From Bacillota bacterium (lineage in GTDB: Bacteria > Macinerneyibacteriota > Macinerneyibacteria > Macinerneyibacteriales > DSCS01), in NCBI GenBank assembly GCA_011048995.1, contig DSCS01000025.1, forward strand, positions 1 to 64,000: a stretch of 64,000 nt of DNA, read 5' to 3'. The notes beneath the pieces were generated by a model. That model saw nothing but the letters and a program-made list of their open reading frames with translations. It made no database searches and had not been told where the DNA came from. A program made the position numbers and the translations under genes. Positions 35,604-43,212 of the stretch are shown here, piece by piece. How positions within the stretch are numbered: position 1 is the stretch's first letter; each line of letters begins with the position of its first letter.

Positions 35604-35632
35604 AGCCTATCAAACAAAGGGCTGAGCGTCAA
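35604..35632 (-). promoter_or_regulatory. Promoter of the helicase-loader gene
   Basis: Minus strand TTGACG (35627-35632), 17-base spacer, TAGGCT (35604-35609). It sits just after the pcm stop codon. Confidence 0.5.
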
Positions 35633-35643
35633 GAAAAAAGACC

Positions 35644-36309
35644 TTAAGAGCCCGCCCGCCCCTCTTCTCCGATAAGGGGAACGAAAAGGCACCCTTCACA
35701 TTCCTTGATGAGAAATTTCCCCTCTTTTTTACGGGCCTGCAACAGATTCTGTCCATAAGAAGGACCTACAGGCATGACCAAAAGGCCGTTTTCGGCTAAT
35801 TGGGCCTGTAAAGAGGGAGGTACGGAAGAAGCTGCAGCCGAAACAATAATACGGTCATAGGGGGCTTTGGGCGGATAACCCAGAGAACCGTCTCCGGTAT
35901 AGAGAAAGGGTTTCAGACAACCGATACTGTCCAAAGTCTGACGGGCTTTCAAAACAAACTCCCCGATACGGTCGATGGAATAGAGGACAGCGCAGCAGCG
36001 GGACAAAAGGGCTGTCTGATACCCCGAGCCTGTTCCGATTTCCAACACTCGCTCTTTTCCTGAGAGCTCTAACATCTCCATCATACGGGCCACGATATAA
36101 GGCTGGGATACCGTTTGCCCCCGGCCTATGGGAAGCGGCGTATCCTTATAAGCGCTGTTTTTCAAATATGCGGGCACAAAATACTCTCGGGGGACAGCAC
36201 GGAAGGCTTCCAGAACAAGAGGATCGGAAATCCCCCGTCTTTCCAGCTGCTCTTCTACCATACGTATGCGAAGCCGCTCAAACTCTTTTAGTTGCCTCTT
36301 GCTGATCAT
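35644..36309 (-). CDS. pcm: Protein-L-isoaspartate O-methyltransferase
   Basis: A 221-residue SAM-dependent repair enzyme that methylates damaged L-isoaspartyl residues in proteins. Family blocks: MVEEQLERRGISDP at the start, VPREYFVP, PLPIGRGQTVSQPYIVARM and the SAM-binding VLEIGTGSGYQTALL (about 78-92). Length is normal. Preceded by AAAGGAAATGA. It is divergent from hydF; the roughly 125-base gap between them must hold both promoters, none of which is clear enough to list. Confidence 0.95.
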   Translation of the reverse strand: MISKRQLKEFERLRIRMVEEQLERRGISDPLVLEAFRAVPREYFVPAYLKNSAYKDTPLPIGRGQTVSQPYIVARMMEMLELSGKERVLEIGTGSGYQTALLSRCCAVLYSIDRIGEFVLKARQTLDSIGCLKPFLYTGDGSLGYPPKAPYDRIIVSAAASSVPPSLQAQLAENGLLVMPVGPSYGQNLLQARKKEGKFLIKECEGCLFVPLIGEEGRAGS

Positions 36310-36434
36310 TCATTTCCTTTTCGGGAAGCCCCCTGTTGTGTCTTTCATCTTGAATCTCCGTCTCCCTATGATACCATAGTTCATAGAAAGAGAAAAGGAC
36401 CTTTCTTTTGTCACCTAACCTGCCAGGAGGATCT

Positions 36435-37637
36435 ATGGGCTCCAAAACTCCCCGAGGCGAGCGCTTGAGCATCGCCCTCATCGGCCGCCGGAATGTAGGC
36501 AAGTCATCCCTTATTAACGCCTTGACAGGGCAAGAGATCGCGATTGTCGATGATCATCCCGGCACGACCACTGACCCTGTGGCAAAACCCTTCGAACTTC
36601 TCCCCTTTGGGCCTGTGACCTTCTACGACACGGCAGGCATCGATGATATCGGAGGGGTCGGGGAAAAAAGGGTCCGCGCCTCTCTCAAGATCCTTTGGAG
36701 AAGCGACATCGCCCTTTTAGTCACGGACAGCAAGGGATTAGGCCCTGATGAAAAGAACATCATCGGTCAATTAGAAAAAACAGGGATCCCTTTTCTGATC
36801 CTTTTTAATAAAAGCGATTCAGGGTCACCGCCCTCCGCTTCTCCGGAACTTTGCCGGAAAAAAAAATATCCTTTTGTTTTTCTCTCCACAAAAAACGGAG
36901 ACGGCATAAAAGAAGCCCGGGAGAAAGTCATTACCCTGGCCTCTTCCTTGGCTGCTGAAGAGCGGCCGCTTATCCGTGATATCCTCCGGCCCGGGGAGAC
37001 AGTCCTTCTCATCACTCCCATCGACCCGGGAGCCCCCAAGGGGCGGCTGATCCTTCCCCAGGTCCAGGTACTCCGTGATATCCTGGATGGGGATGCTCTG
37101 GCGTTTACGGCGAAGGAAACTGATATCAATCGGGCCTTAAACACCCTTAAAGAACCCCCTTCCCTTGTGATCACCGATTCTCAGGTCATCGGGCTGGTTG
37201 ACAAACATGTTCCGGAATCTATTCCCCTGACGACTTTTTCCACGGCTTTCGCCCGTTATAAGGGAGAATTAGCCGTTTTGACCGAAGGCGCCCGCCTTTT
37301 GGATACCCTCAAAGACGGGGACTCTCTTCTCATTGCCGAAGCCTGCTCCCATCATGTCCAATGCGATGATATCGGACGGGTCAAAATCCCGCGCTGGCTT
37401 AAGGACTATACGGGAAAAGAGCTGAACCTTACAATAGCAGCGGGACATGATTTTCCCGATGATTTAGAGAAGTTTTCATTGGTCATCCATTGCGGCGGCT
37501 GTATGCTGACAGCTACAGAGATGAAACGACGTATGCGCCAATGTCTGGCCCGCGGAGTCCCTGTAACGAATTACGGGGTGGCCATCTCCAAAATGCATGG
37601 TGTATTAGACCGTATCGTCCGTCCCTTCGGCCTTTAA
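36435..37637 (+). CDS. hydF: [FeFe]-hydrogenase maturation GTPase HydF
   Basis: A 400-residue GTPase and Fe-S scaffold on which the hydrogenase 2Fe subcluster is built. The N-terminal GTPase has GRRNVGKSSLINAL (about 18-31), DHPGTTTDPV, DTAGIDD and NKSD. The C-terminal Fe-S domain has the CxH...HCxxC pattern (EACSHH, then IHCGGCM about 46 residues later) and the ending PVTNYGVAISKMHGVLDR. Start at 36435 follows AGGAGG. HydE, HydG and hydrogenase subunits are not in the window. It overlaps the convergent glycosyltransferase by four bases. Confidence 0.95.
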   Translation: MGSKTPRGERLSIALIGRRNVGKSSLINALTGQEIAIVDDHPGTTTDPVAKPFELLPFGPVTFYDTAGIDDIGGVGEKRVRASLKILWRSDIALLVTDSKGLGPDEKNIIGQLEKTGIPFLILFNKSDSGSPPSASPELCRKKKYPFVFLSTKNGDGIKEAREKVITLASSLAAEERPLIRDILRPGETVLLITPIDPGAPKGRLILPQVQVLRDILDGDALAFTAKETDINRALNTLKEPPSLVITDSQVIGLVDKHVPESIPLTTFSTAFARYKGELAVLTEGARLLDTLKDGDSLLIAEACSHHVQCDDIGRVKIPRWLKDYTGKELNLTIAAGHDFPDDLEKFSLVIHCGGCMLTATEMKRRMRQCLARGVPVTNYGVAISKMHGVLDRIVRPFGL

Positions 37638-37642
37638 AGGCC
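37629..37642. repeat. 14-bp perfect palindrome carrying both stop codons of convergent genes
   Basis: GGCCTTTAAAGGCC. The central TTAA supplies the TAA of hydF on the plus strand and of the glycosyltransferase on the minus strand. The two genes therefore end inside each other with no room for a conventional terminator. Confidence 0.85.
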
Positions 37643-38296
37643 TTTGAACAATGCCCTGAAGCAGAGACAGATAAAAGACCGGGTATCTCTTATACCCTTT
37701 ATGGCGCTGACACTTCCGTTATAAACAGTTGAGATCGGAATAAAATGCGGGGCAAACCCCTTCCTGACAGCCCGTATGATATATTCGCTTTCCATATCAA
37801 ATCCCGGAGCGGTCGTTTCAACGACTTCCAAAACTTCCCGGCGAAGAGCCCGATAGCCGCATTGGGCATCCTCTATGGAAACCCTCAGAAGCCAGGAAAG
37901 GATCCGGGAAGTCATCCGGTTGGAGAAACGGCGCAAAAGGGGCATAGAAGGATTTTCAAAGTCCCGCTTTCCGATGACAAAAGGATGTTTTCTTAAAGCC
38001 TCTGTGAAAGAAGGGAAAAAGCGTGGCTCATGCTGTCCGTCACTGTCCATGGTGATCACGGCTTCATAACCCTGCTCCAGGGCATAGGAAAAACCGGTGC
38101 GAAGGGCGGCCCCTTTGCCTTTGTTGGCTCCATGATGAAGAAGAGCTGCCGAAGGATGAAAAGCCGCCCAATCGGGGATGAAGTCTGAGCCGTCGTTGAC
38201 GATACAAATATCAGCCGGAATTTCTTTCAGTGATTGGATAAGAGGTAAAAGGGCCTCCCAACTGTTGAAGACAGGGATGACAATCAAAAGATTCAT
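37634..38296 (-). CDS. Glycosyltransferase family 2
   Basis: A 220-residue GT-A fold enzyme of the dolichol-phosphate-mannose-synthase-like group. Visible motifs: [23 protein letters not shown], the [18 protein letters not shown] segment and the metal-binding [11 protein letters not shown] (about residue 88). No C-terminal membrane segment. Start at 38296 ([10 protein letters not shown]) is chosen because a longer reading would translate part of the tRNA gene; also a TATAAT ends six bases before this ATG. Donor and acceptor unknown; lipid-linked sugar or cell-surface polysaccharide synthesis is likely. Confidence 0.88.
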   Translation of the reverse strand: MNLLIVIPVFNSWEALLPLIQSLKEIPADICIVNDGSDFIPDWAAFHPSAALLHHGANKGKGAALRTGFSYALEQGYEAVITMDSDGQHEPRFFPSFTEALRKHPFVIGKRDFENPSMPLLRRFSNRMTSRILSWLLRVSIEDAQCGYRALRREVLEVVETTAPGFDMESEYIIRAVRKGFAPHFIPISTVYNGSVSAIKGIRDTRSFICLCFRALFKGL

Positions 38297-38302
38297 AGGA
38301 TT

Positions 38303-38330
38303 ATTATAGAGGGACCCGGCAAAAGGGAAA
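38303..38330 (-). promoter_or_regulatory. Promoter of the glycosyltransferase, leaderless type
   Basis: Minus strand TATAAT (38303-38308) ends exactly six bases before the ATG. The -35 is weak (TTTCCC at 38325-38330, 16-base spacing). No ribosome site is present. Confidence 0.5.
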
Positions 38331-38338
38331 GAAAAAAA

Positions 38339-38412
38339 TCGGGGCGAGAGGATTTGAACCTCCGACCACTTGAACCCCATTCAAGTACGCTACCGGACTG
38401 CGCTACGCCCCG
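38339..38412 (-). tRNA. tRNA-Pro (anticodon GGG)
   Basis: Folds as a cloverleaf on the minus strand: acceptor stem CGGGGCG/CGCCCCG, anticodon stem CTTGA/TCAAG with loop ATGGGGT (anticodon GGG), and T-arm GGAGG TTCAAAT CCTCT. The discriminator is A and CCA is not encoded. C1 is typical of tRNA-Pro. A run of seven T follows the 3' end directly and may help end transcription. Confidence 0.95.
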
Positions 38413-38421
38413 ATGAAGTGC

Positions 38422-38449
38422 ATTATAATGAGATTTGCCCGCATGTAAA
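38422..38449 (-). promoter_or_regulatory. Promoter of tRNA-Pro
   Basis: Minus strand TTTACA (38444-38449), 16-base spacer, TATAAT (38422-38427), ten bases upstream of the mature tRNA 5' end. Confidence 0.65.
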
Positions 38450-38466
38450 GTATTTTTTAAAAAAAA

Positions 38467-39882
38467 TCAGGAGGGAGATACCTTAAAGAGAGCCGTGCCG
38501 TTTTTTCCGCTTCTTTTCACTTCATACATGGCCCGATCCGCCTGAAAAAGAGTCTGTCCCGGTGCCTGAGAAAGAGAGGGATAATGGGATATTCCCACAC
38601 TGACACTCAGAGCCACAGAAACATCCTTTTTATTTATAAATTTATATGTACGCAGACAATCATGGATCTGCCGCGCATACTCCTGAGCGTCTTTAATAGT
38701 TTTACCGGGGAGGAAAAGAATAAATTCATCACCTCCGTAGCGAAAACCGTAATCATCAACGGTGATGATCTTCCGTAACAATTCAGCAAATTCGATGAGA
38801 GTGGCACTACCATACTGATGTCCGTAACGGTCATTGACCGTTTTAAAGTTATCCAGATCCATAAACAAAAGAGAAAAGGGTTGTTTTGATTCATTATACT
38901 CAGAAAAGAGTTCATTAAGCTTGCGTAAATTAAAGAGACGGGTCAAATGGTCCAGAAGAGTCAGTGTGTACGTCTCTTCCAACAGATAGGTGTTTTTTAT
39001 GGAAATAGCGGCATCCTCGACAAGGATTTCAAGAATATTGAGGTCCTCTTCGTCAAAGGCACTGCCGTCCTGCTTGTTGATGACCTCCACAACCCCCAAA
39101 AGATCATCACGATAGACGATCGGCACGCAAACTACACTTTTTGTCGTAAACTTTGTCTTTTTGTCGATTTTTTTGAAAAACCGCTCATCTTTCCCTGTAT
39201 CCTTAACCAGAATACTTTGACGCTGAGCAGCCGCCCAGCCTACGATCCCTGTTCCCCAGGGCAGCTCCTCTCCGGTCAGCTTCTCCGAAGCTTCCCCGAC
39301 GACATACTTAAAGACCAGGACGTTCTTTTCTTTGTCATACATAAAGAGTGTCCAAGCTTCCGCCCCGACAAGCTCTCCGGCATTCTGCATCAATTTCAGC
39401 AAAATATCATCCAGCTTTAAAGAAGAGTTCAGCATTTTTGCTGTTTCGTTTAACAGATTCAGTTGATAGACTTTTCGGTTAAGCTTGCCCAAAAGACGCT
39501 GATTTTCTCTCTCCAGATGATACTGGAAAAAGGACTTCTCCAAAGCTTCTATTAACTCCCGCTCGGGAAAGGGGCGTGTCAAAAAAAAGCGTATGCTCAG
39601 CTGCATGACCCTCCTTAAAGCCTGGAGAGTCGTTTCCCGGGCGATGATAATCACCGATACTGCAGGGTCTTTTTCATCCGTGATCCGTTCAAGAAGCTCC
39701 AAATGATCGTCTAAACGGTCATCCAGGTCGACAATAACAGCCTGAGCTTTCCCGCCCTGGGCCAGAGTCTTTAACTCTTTTAATGTATGGATGACTTTTG
39801 TTTGATAACCGTGTTTAGAAACAATCAGCGGAATAGCGTATAATTCCTTTTTTTCCGTAAAAATCGCCACGGTTTCCGTCAT
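38467..39882 (-). CDS. Receiver-like / GAF / GGDEF diguanylate cyclase
   Basis: A 471-residue signalling protein. Residues 1-120 look like a degenerate receiver (VIVDLDDR near 50 and a conserved-Lys-like position replaced in FLTRPFPE). A coiled linker follows, then a GAF domain (about 165-300, ending IKNTYLLEE). The GGDEF domain (about 310-465) has DHLTRLFNLRKL, FMDLDNFKTVNDRYGH and the intact active site RYGGDEF, so it should make cyclic di-GMP. It is the last gene of the HU operon, overlapping the phosphodiesterase by four bases. Type IV pili in this organism are a plausible output. Confidence 0.92.
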   Translation of the reverse strand: MTETVAIFTEKKELYAIPLIVSKHGYQTKVIHTLKELKTLAQGGKAQAVIVDLDDRLDDHLELLERITDEKDPAVSVIIIARETTLQALRRVMQLSIRFFLTRPFPERELIEALEKSFFQYHLERENQRLLGKLNRKVYQLNLLNETAKMLNSSLKLDDILLKLMQNAGELVGAEAWTLFMYDKEKNVLVFKYVVGEASEKLTGEELPWGTGIVGWAAAQRQSILVKDTGKDERFFKKIDKKTKFTTKSVVCVPIVYRDDLLGVVEVINKQDGSAFDEEDLNILEILVEDAAISIKNTYLLEETYTLTLLDHLTRLFNLRKLNELFSEYNESKQPFSLLFMDLDNFKTVNDRYGHQYGSATLIEFAELLRKIITVDDYGFRYGGDEFILFLPGKTIKDAQEYARQIHDCLRTYKFINKKDVSVALSVSVGISHYPSLSQAPGQTLFQADRAMYEVKRSGKNGTALFKVSPS

Positions 39883-40361
39883 ATCGCCACAATTTCCGCG
39901 TTGACATCCCTTCCGTGAACAGTCATTGTGATAAACGTATTGTGAAGAGCGAAACGCTTGTCTGTGGGAGAACCGGGGTTCAAAATCAGCCGTTCCCCCT
40001 CCCGCTTGATCAAAGGGCTATGTGAATGCCCGAAGACCAGGACGTCCCAGTCCATATTTTCAAAGGCTTTCAAAACGCGTTTTTCCAGCCCCGACGGGCC
40101 TCCCCATCCATGGACCATAGCAATACGGACCTCTTCCACACAGATCACTTTTTTCAACGGAAGAGCCGTCTCTAAAGCCCCCCGGTCCATATTCCCCAGC
40201 ACTCCGTGAAGAGGCTTCCCGAAAGAGATCAGCTGCTCATAATACTCCATACCGGTAAAATCCCCGGCATGGAGCATCATATCCGCTTTTTCAATATGTG
40301 AGGCGACAAGTTTCGGCAGCGGGCCATTATGCGTGTCAGAAATAATGACAAGAGATGCCAC
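39879..40361 (-). CDS. YfcE/MJ0936-type metallophosphoesterase
   Basis: A 160-residue phosphodiesterase starting at GTG, one base into the stop codon of the tiny upstream gene. Metal-binding motifs: ISDTHNGPLP (residues 6-15), HAGDFTG, GVLGNMD, MVHGWG and VFGHSHSPL, then LNPGSP; the set is complete. Members hydrolyse phosphodiesters in vitro; the natural substrate is usually unknown. In an operon with HU and a diguanylate cyclase. Confidence 0.92.
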   Translation of the reverse strand: MASLVIISDTHNGPLPKLVASHIEKADMMLHAGDFTGMEYYEQLISFGKPLHGVLGNMDRGALETALPLKKVICVEEVRIAMVHGWGGPSGLEKRVLKAFENMDWDVLVFGHSHSPLIKREGERLILNPGSPTDKRFALHNTFITMTVHGRDVNAEIVAI

Positions 40362-40459
40362 TATTTTTTCCAGTCATTCTTATGCCTGTTCAAACGGGCT
40401 TTTTTCTTCCTTTTATGTTTGTTGATCTTCGCTTTTCTTTTTTTCTTGATGGATCCCAT
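40361..40459 (-). CDS. 32-residue basic protein like AURKAIP1/COX24 (mS38-like)
   Basis: A very small gene encoding MGSIKKKRKAKINKHKRKKK and then ARLNRHKNDWKK. The sequence matches the short lysine/arginine-rich domain shared by bacterial AURKAIP1/COX24-domain proteins and the mitochondrial ribosomal protein mS38. A ribosome site (GGAGGGAAAG) precedes the ATG, 12 bases after the HU stop, and its TAG overlaps the GTG of the phosphodiesterase by one base. It is probably a ribosome-associated protein; such proteins are known from Bacteroidota and related groups. Confidence 0.82.
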   Translation of the reverse strand: MGSIKKKRKAKINKHKRKKKARLNRHKNDWKK

Positions 40460-40471
40460 GCTTTCCCTCCT

Positions 40472-40753
40472 TTACGCTTTATTAACCCTGCTCTTTAATT
40501 TCGGCGAGGGTTTGAAAACCGGCACCGTTTTCTCAGGCACCTGAATCTGTTTTTCGGTGTGGGGGTTACGCGCCATGCGGGCATTTCTTTTCAAAGTCTT
40601 AAATGTCCCAAATCCGCGCAATTCCACTTTATCGCCTTTTTCCAAAGCTTCTGATATGGAAGATAGAACAATATCAACCATGGTCACGGCATCTTTTTTG
40701 TTTATGAAATCATAGATCTCCATTATTTTTTCGGCCAGGTCGCTTTTTGTCAT
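40472..40753 (-). CDS. HU/IHF family DNA-binding protein
   Basis: A 93-residue nucleoid protein. It has the family helical N-terminus (TKSDLAEKIMEIYDFINKKDA), the RGFGTFKTLKRNARMARNP segment that forms the DNA-binding arm, and the closing strand VPVFKPSPKLKSRV. Start at 40753 follows GGGGGG. It is the promoter-proximal gene of an operon with the mS38-like protein, phosphodiesterase and diguanylate cyclase. A 17-bp palindrome overlaps its promoter, suggesting specific control. Confidence 0.95.
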   Translation of the reverse strand: MTKSDLAEKIMEIYDFINKKDAVTMVDIVLSSISEALEKGDKVELRGFGTFKTLKRNARMARNPHTEKQIQVPEKTVPVFKPSPKLKSRVNKA

Positions 40754-40784
40754 ATACCCCCCTTTATCTGTCACCATTCTGTTT

Positions 40785-40825
40785 TGTTTACTTGGTAAAC
40801 ATACCACACAACCCACACTTGTCAA
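40785..40825 (-). promoter_or_regulatory. HU promoter with overlapping operator palindrome
   Basis: Minus strand TTGACA (40820-40825), 16-base spacer, extended -10 TGG-TATGTT (-10 at 40798-40803). The palindrome TGTTTAC-TTG-GTAAACA (40785-40801) overlaps the -10 and the start region, a position where a bound protein would block polymerase. Confidence 0.65.
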
Positions 40826-40841
40826 GATAAAAGGCTCCTAT

Positions 40842-41102
40842 TCAAGAAGTTAAACGATGTCTAAGCGCTTCAGCCAGAGCTTCCCTGCGACAGGGAAGTG
40901 ACAAAACCCCGCTTTTGCGGCTTCCTTCTGCCGAATCAGTGATAACCAGGAGAGTTTTCTCCCCGTGAGACAGGCCCTTTCGGGGATCATCGCAGATGAC
41001 AAAAGCAGCATTCCGGGGAATCCGCCCTTCTTCAACCAAGGCTGTTACATACCTCTTCATCATTCTTTTAAGCCGGTCGTCTTCGATATCAAATAGGATC
41101 AT
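40842..41102 (-). CDS. Unknown small protein, 86 residues
   Basis: I do not recognise it. It overlaps the end of the inositol-phosphatase gene by 14 bases on the same strand and ends just upstream of the HU promoter. It is soluble with mixed charge; residues 1-60 (MILFDIEDDRLKRMMKR and so on) predict an alpha/beta arrangement with two short strands (AAFVICDD, TLLVITD), like a small receiver-like or ribosome-associated fold. It could be a chance frame, but the overlap style matches real neighbours here. Confidence 0.5.
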   Translation of the reverse strand: MILFDIEDDRLKRMMKRYVTALVEEGRIPRNAAFVICDDPRKGLSHGEKTLLVITDSAEGSRKSGVLSLPCRREALAEALRHRLTS

Positions 41103-41871
41103 ACAGGTCCAAAAGTTTTCTTAAAGGATGATGAAAAGGGGGATTCGAAGCCAGGATGTCATCATGGCCAGGAAACCAAGGAGCCCCGCTCAGTCGGGTG
41201 GCCATCCCTCCGCTCTCTTTGACTAAAAGGACACCGGCAGCCATATCCCATATTTTAAGATTTGTCTCCCAGTAGGCGTCAAAGCGGCCGCAGGAGACGT
41301 AGGCTAAATCCAAAGAGGCCGCTCCCATGCGCCGTATTCCGCGAACATTAAGAGTCACACGGCTGAAATTTCCCGTATTGTTATAATTGTCCGGACTCCG
41401 GTCATAGGGAAATCCTGTGGCCACGATCCCCGAACCGATCTCTTTTCTTGAAGAAACCCAAATCGGCTTTCCATTCAAAAAGCTTCCGTTCCCCATTTCG
41501 ACACAAAACTCTTCTTTCCGAAGAGGATCGATAATAACCCCTAATACAGGGGCTCCCTCACGGATCAAAGCAATCGAAAGAGCAAAATGCGGGATTCCGA
41601 AAGCGAAATTATTGGTTCCGTCCAAAGGATCGACAGCCCAATAGGTCTCCCCGGGAGTAGAGGTCCCGGGACATGTTTCCTCCGCTTGTACCGGCCAGGG
41701 AGTCTGTGAAAGGTCTCTCAGCAACACTTCTTCAGAACGCCGGTCAAACTCCGTCACCAGTTCACGTTGAGATTTATGTAAAAGAGAAAGCCCTTTGGAG
41801 CCAAACCCTTCAGCCAATATTTTTGCGGCCTTACGGCCGGACTGCAGCGCAAATTCCATCACATCGCTCAT
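41089..41871 (-). CDS. Inositol monophosphatase family protein
   Basis: A 260-residue Mg-dependent phosphatase of the SuhB/IMPase family. Metal-site motifs: EETCP (about residue 64), WAVDPLDGTNNFAFG (about 80-94), and WDMAAGVLLVKESGG near 212-226. Substrates in bacteria include inositol-1-phosphate, fructose-1,6-bisphosphate and NADP, so its role is open; a gluconeogenic function is possible beside PPi-PFK. Clear AGGAGG ribosome site. Confidence 0.93.
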   Translation of the reverse strand: MSDVMEFALQSGRKAAKILAEGFGSKGLSLLHKSQRELVTEFDRRSEEVLLRDLSQTPWPVQAEETCPGTSTPGETYWAVDPLDGTNNFAFGIPHFALSIALIREGAPVLGVIIDPLRKEEFCVEMGNGSFLNGKPIWVSSRKEIGSGIVATGFPYDRSPDNYNNTGNFSRVTLNVRGIRRMGAASLDLAYVSCGRFDAYWETNLKIWDMAAGVLLVKESGGMATRLSGAPWFPGHDDILASNPPFHHPLRKLLDLYDPI

Positions 41872-41886
41872 AATACCTCCTGTTTC

Positions 41887-41914
41887 ATTATACTGCGCAA
41901 AGCGGCCTTTTCAA
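41887..41914 (-). promoter_or_regulatory. Promoter of the inositol-phosphatase gene
   Basis: Minus strand TTGAAA (41909-41914), 16-base spacer, TATAAT (41887-41892). Divergent from the PFK promoter 15 bases away. Confidence 0.65.
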
Positions 41915-41928
41915 TGTATAAAAAACCC

Positions 41929-41956
41929 TTGATAAAGAAACAAGGTGAATTACAAT
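41929..41956 (+). promoter_or_regulatory. Promoter of the phosphofructokinase gene
   Basis: Plus strand TTGATA (41929-41934), 16-base spacer, TACAAT (41951-41956), 22 bases before the ATG. Confidence 0.6.
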
Positions 41957-41978
41957 GTGAGAGGGAAAGGAGTCCTAC

Positions 41979-43199
41979 ATGAAAAAAGCTTATCGCGGAA
42001 CCGTGGCTATTTTGACAGGGGGCGGTGACACCTGCGCTCTCAACCGAAGTATAGAGACCATAAAGAATGTGGCTTATCTTCTGGACTATCGGGTCTTAGG
42101 AGTCTATGCCGGATGGAAAGGCCTCTTGGGGGACGGGTTTTTGGTCGATATGTCAGAACAATCCATAAACGGCCATATCGGCGGCTCCATACTAGGGTCT
42201 TCCCGGACAAATCCTTATAAAGAAGGACAGAACCGTGTCAATGAACTGTTAAACAATATTAAGCGTTACGGAATCGACATCATCATCTCTATCGGGGGAG
42301 ACGATACTAACGGCGTCGCTCAAAAGCTTTATAAAGATCACGGGATCGCCGTTATCGGATTCCCTAAAACGATTGATAATGATATCAAGACCCAGACAAT
42401 GCATTATCTGAGCGACGGCCATTCTGTCGAAGCCGCTCTTTGCCCGGGCTTCCCCACAGCCGCTCAGAATATTGTCCAATTGACAGCCTCCTTACGGACA
42501 ACAGCGATGACTCATAACCGTATTTTTGTGCTTGAGATCATGGGCCGGGATGCCGGTTGGCTTCCTGCTTCTTCAGCCTATGGGGGAGCTGATTTCGTGC
42601 TGATTCCCGAAGTCCCCATGACCAGGGAAAGGATTCAGCACTTTTACGACCTTGTGCGCGACATGCATGACAATCAACACAATGATATCATTATCGGTGT
42701 TTCAGAAGGCGTACGCTGGTGGAATGAAAAATCCGGACAATGTGACGTGGTCATGGAGAGCCGTGAATTGGACGCTTTCGGACATCCCCGACTGGGAGGC
42801 GTAGGAGCCATGATCGCAAACCGTTTAAGAGAAGAGGGCATCAATCAGCCCCGCACTCAGGTGGCCGGATACATTCCCCGCTCAGGGCGCATATCAGAAT
42901 TTGATCATCAAGTCGCCTCGGCCTTGGGGCAAATGGTCTTAAAAATGATCCTCCATGAGCAATTCGGCTGCATGCCTGTTCTGGACCACATCGCTCCCTT
43001 CAGGGAAGTCGAAGCTTATAACACAAAAATTATTTCTTTGGAGGCATTAGGAAACAAAGGGTTCGCTGCTGAGACCTATTATGACGAGACCCGTTTTAAT
43101 GTTACTGACCATTACCGTAATTTCATTCAAATGATGCTGCCGGAAGGACCCAAACTACCACAAAAAATCAAATACTCAAAAATGACGCCCGGTCAATAA
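41979..43199 (+). CDS. pfp: 6-phosphofructokinase, pyrophosphate-type by active-site residues
   Basis: A 406-residue glycolytic enzyme. The nucleotide/PPi site reads SIGGDDTNG (Asp where ATP enzymes have Gly), and the catalytic segment is PKTIDND (Lys where ATP enzymes have Gly); both substitutions are the accepted marks of PPi-dependent PFK. The substrate-binding MGRDAGWL and GVSEG motifs are present. PPi use makes the step reversible, so it could run in glycolysis or gluconeogenesis. Ribosome site AAAGGAG. Single-gene unit, divergent from the inositol phosphatase. The cofactor call is from motifs only. Confidence 0.92.
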   Translation: MKKAYRGTVAILTGGGDTCALNRSIETIKNVAYLLDYRVLGVYAGWKGLLGDGFLVDMSEQSINGHIGGSILGSSRTNPYKEGQNRVNELLNNIKRYGIDIIISIGGDDTNGVAQKLYKDHGIAVIGFPKTIDNDIKTQTMHYLSDGHSVEAALCPGFPTAAQNIVQLTASLRTTAMTHNRIFVLEIMGRDAGWLPASSAYGGADFVLIPEVPMTRERIQHFYDLVRDMHDNQHNDIIIGVSEGVRWWNEKSGQCDVVMESRELDAFGHPRLGGVGAMIANRLREEGINQPRTQVAGYIPRSGRISEFDHQVASALGQMVLKMILHEQFGCMPVLDHIAPFREVEAYNTKIISLEALGNKGFAAETYYDETRFNVTDHYRNFIQMMLPEGPKLPQKIKYSKMTPGQ

Positions 43200-43212
43200 G
43201 AATAAAGACTCC

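Noticed and set aside
36278-36502. 74-residue minus-strand frame across the pcm-hydF gap
   Set aside because: It overlaps the start of hydF on the other strand and has no pattern; the gap is needed for divergent promoters.
38297-38380. Possible 28-residue N-terminal extension of the glycosyltransferase
   Set aside because: It reads through the tRNA-Pro gene (the SEVQILSPR-type peptide is a known artefact of tRNA sequence) and lies upstream of the promoter.
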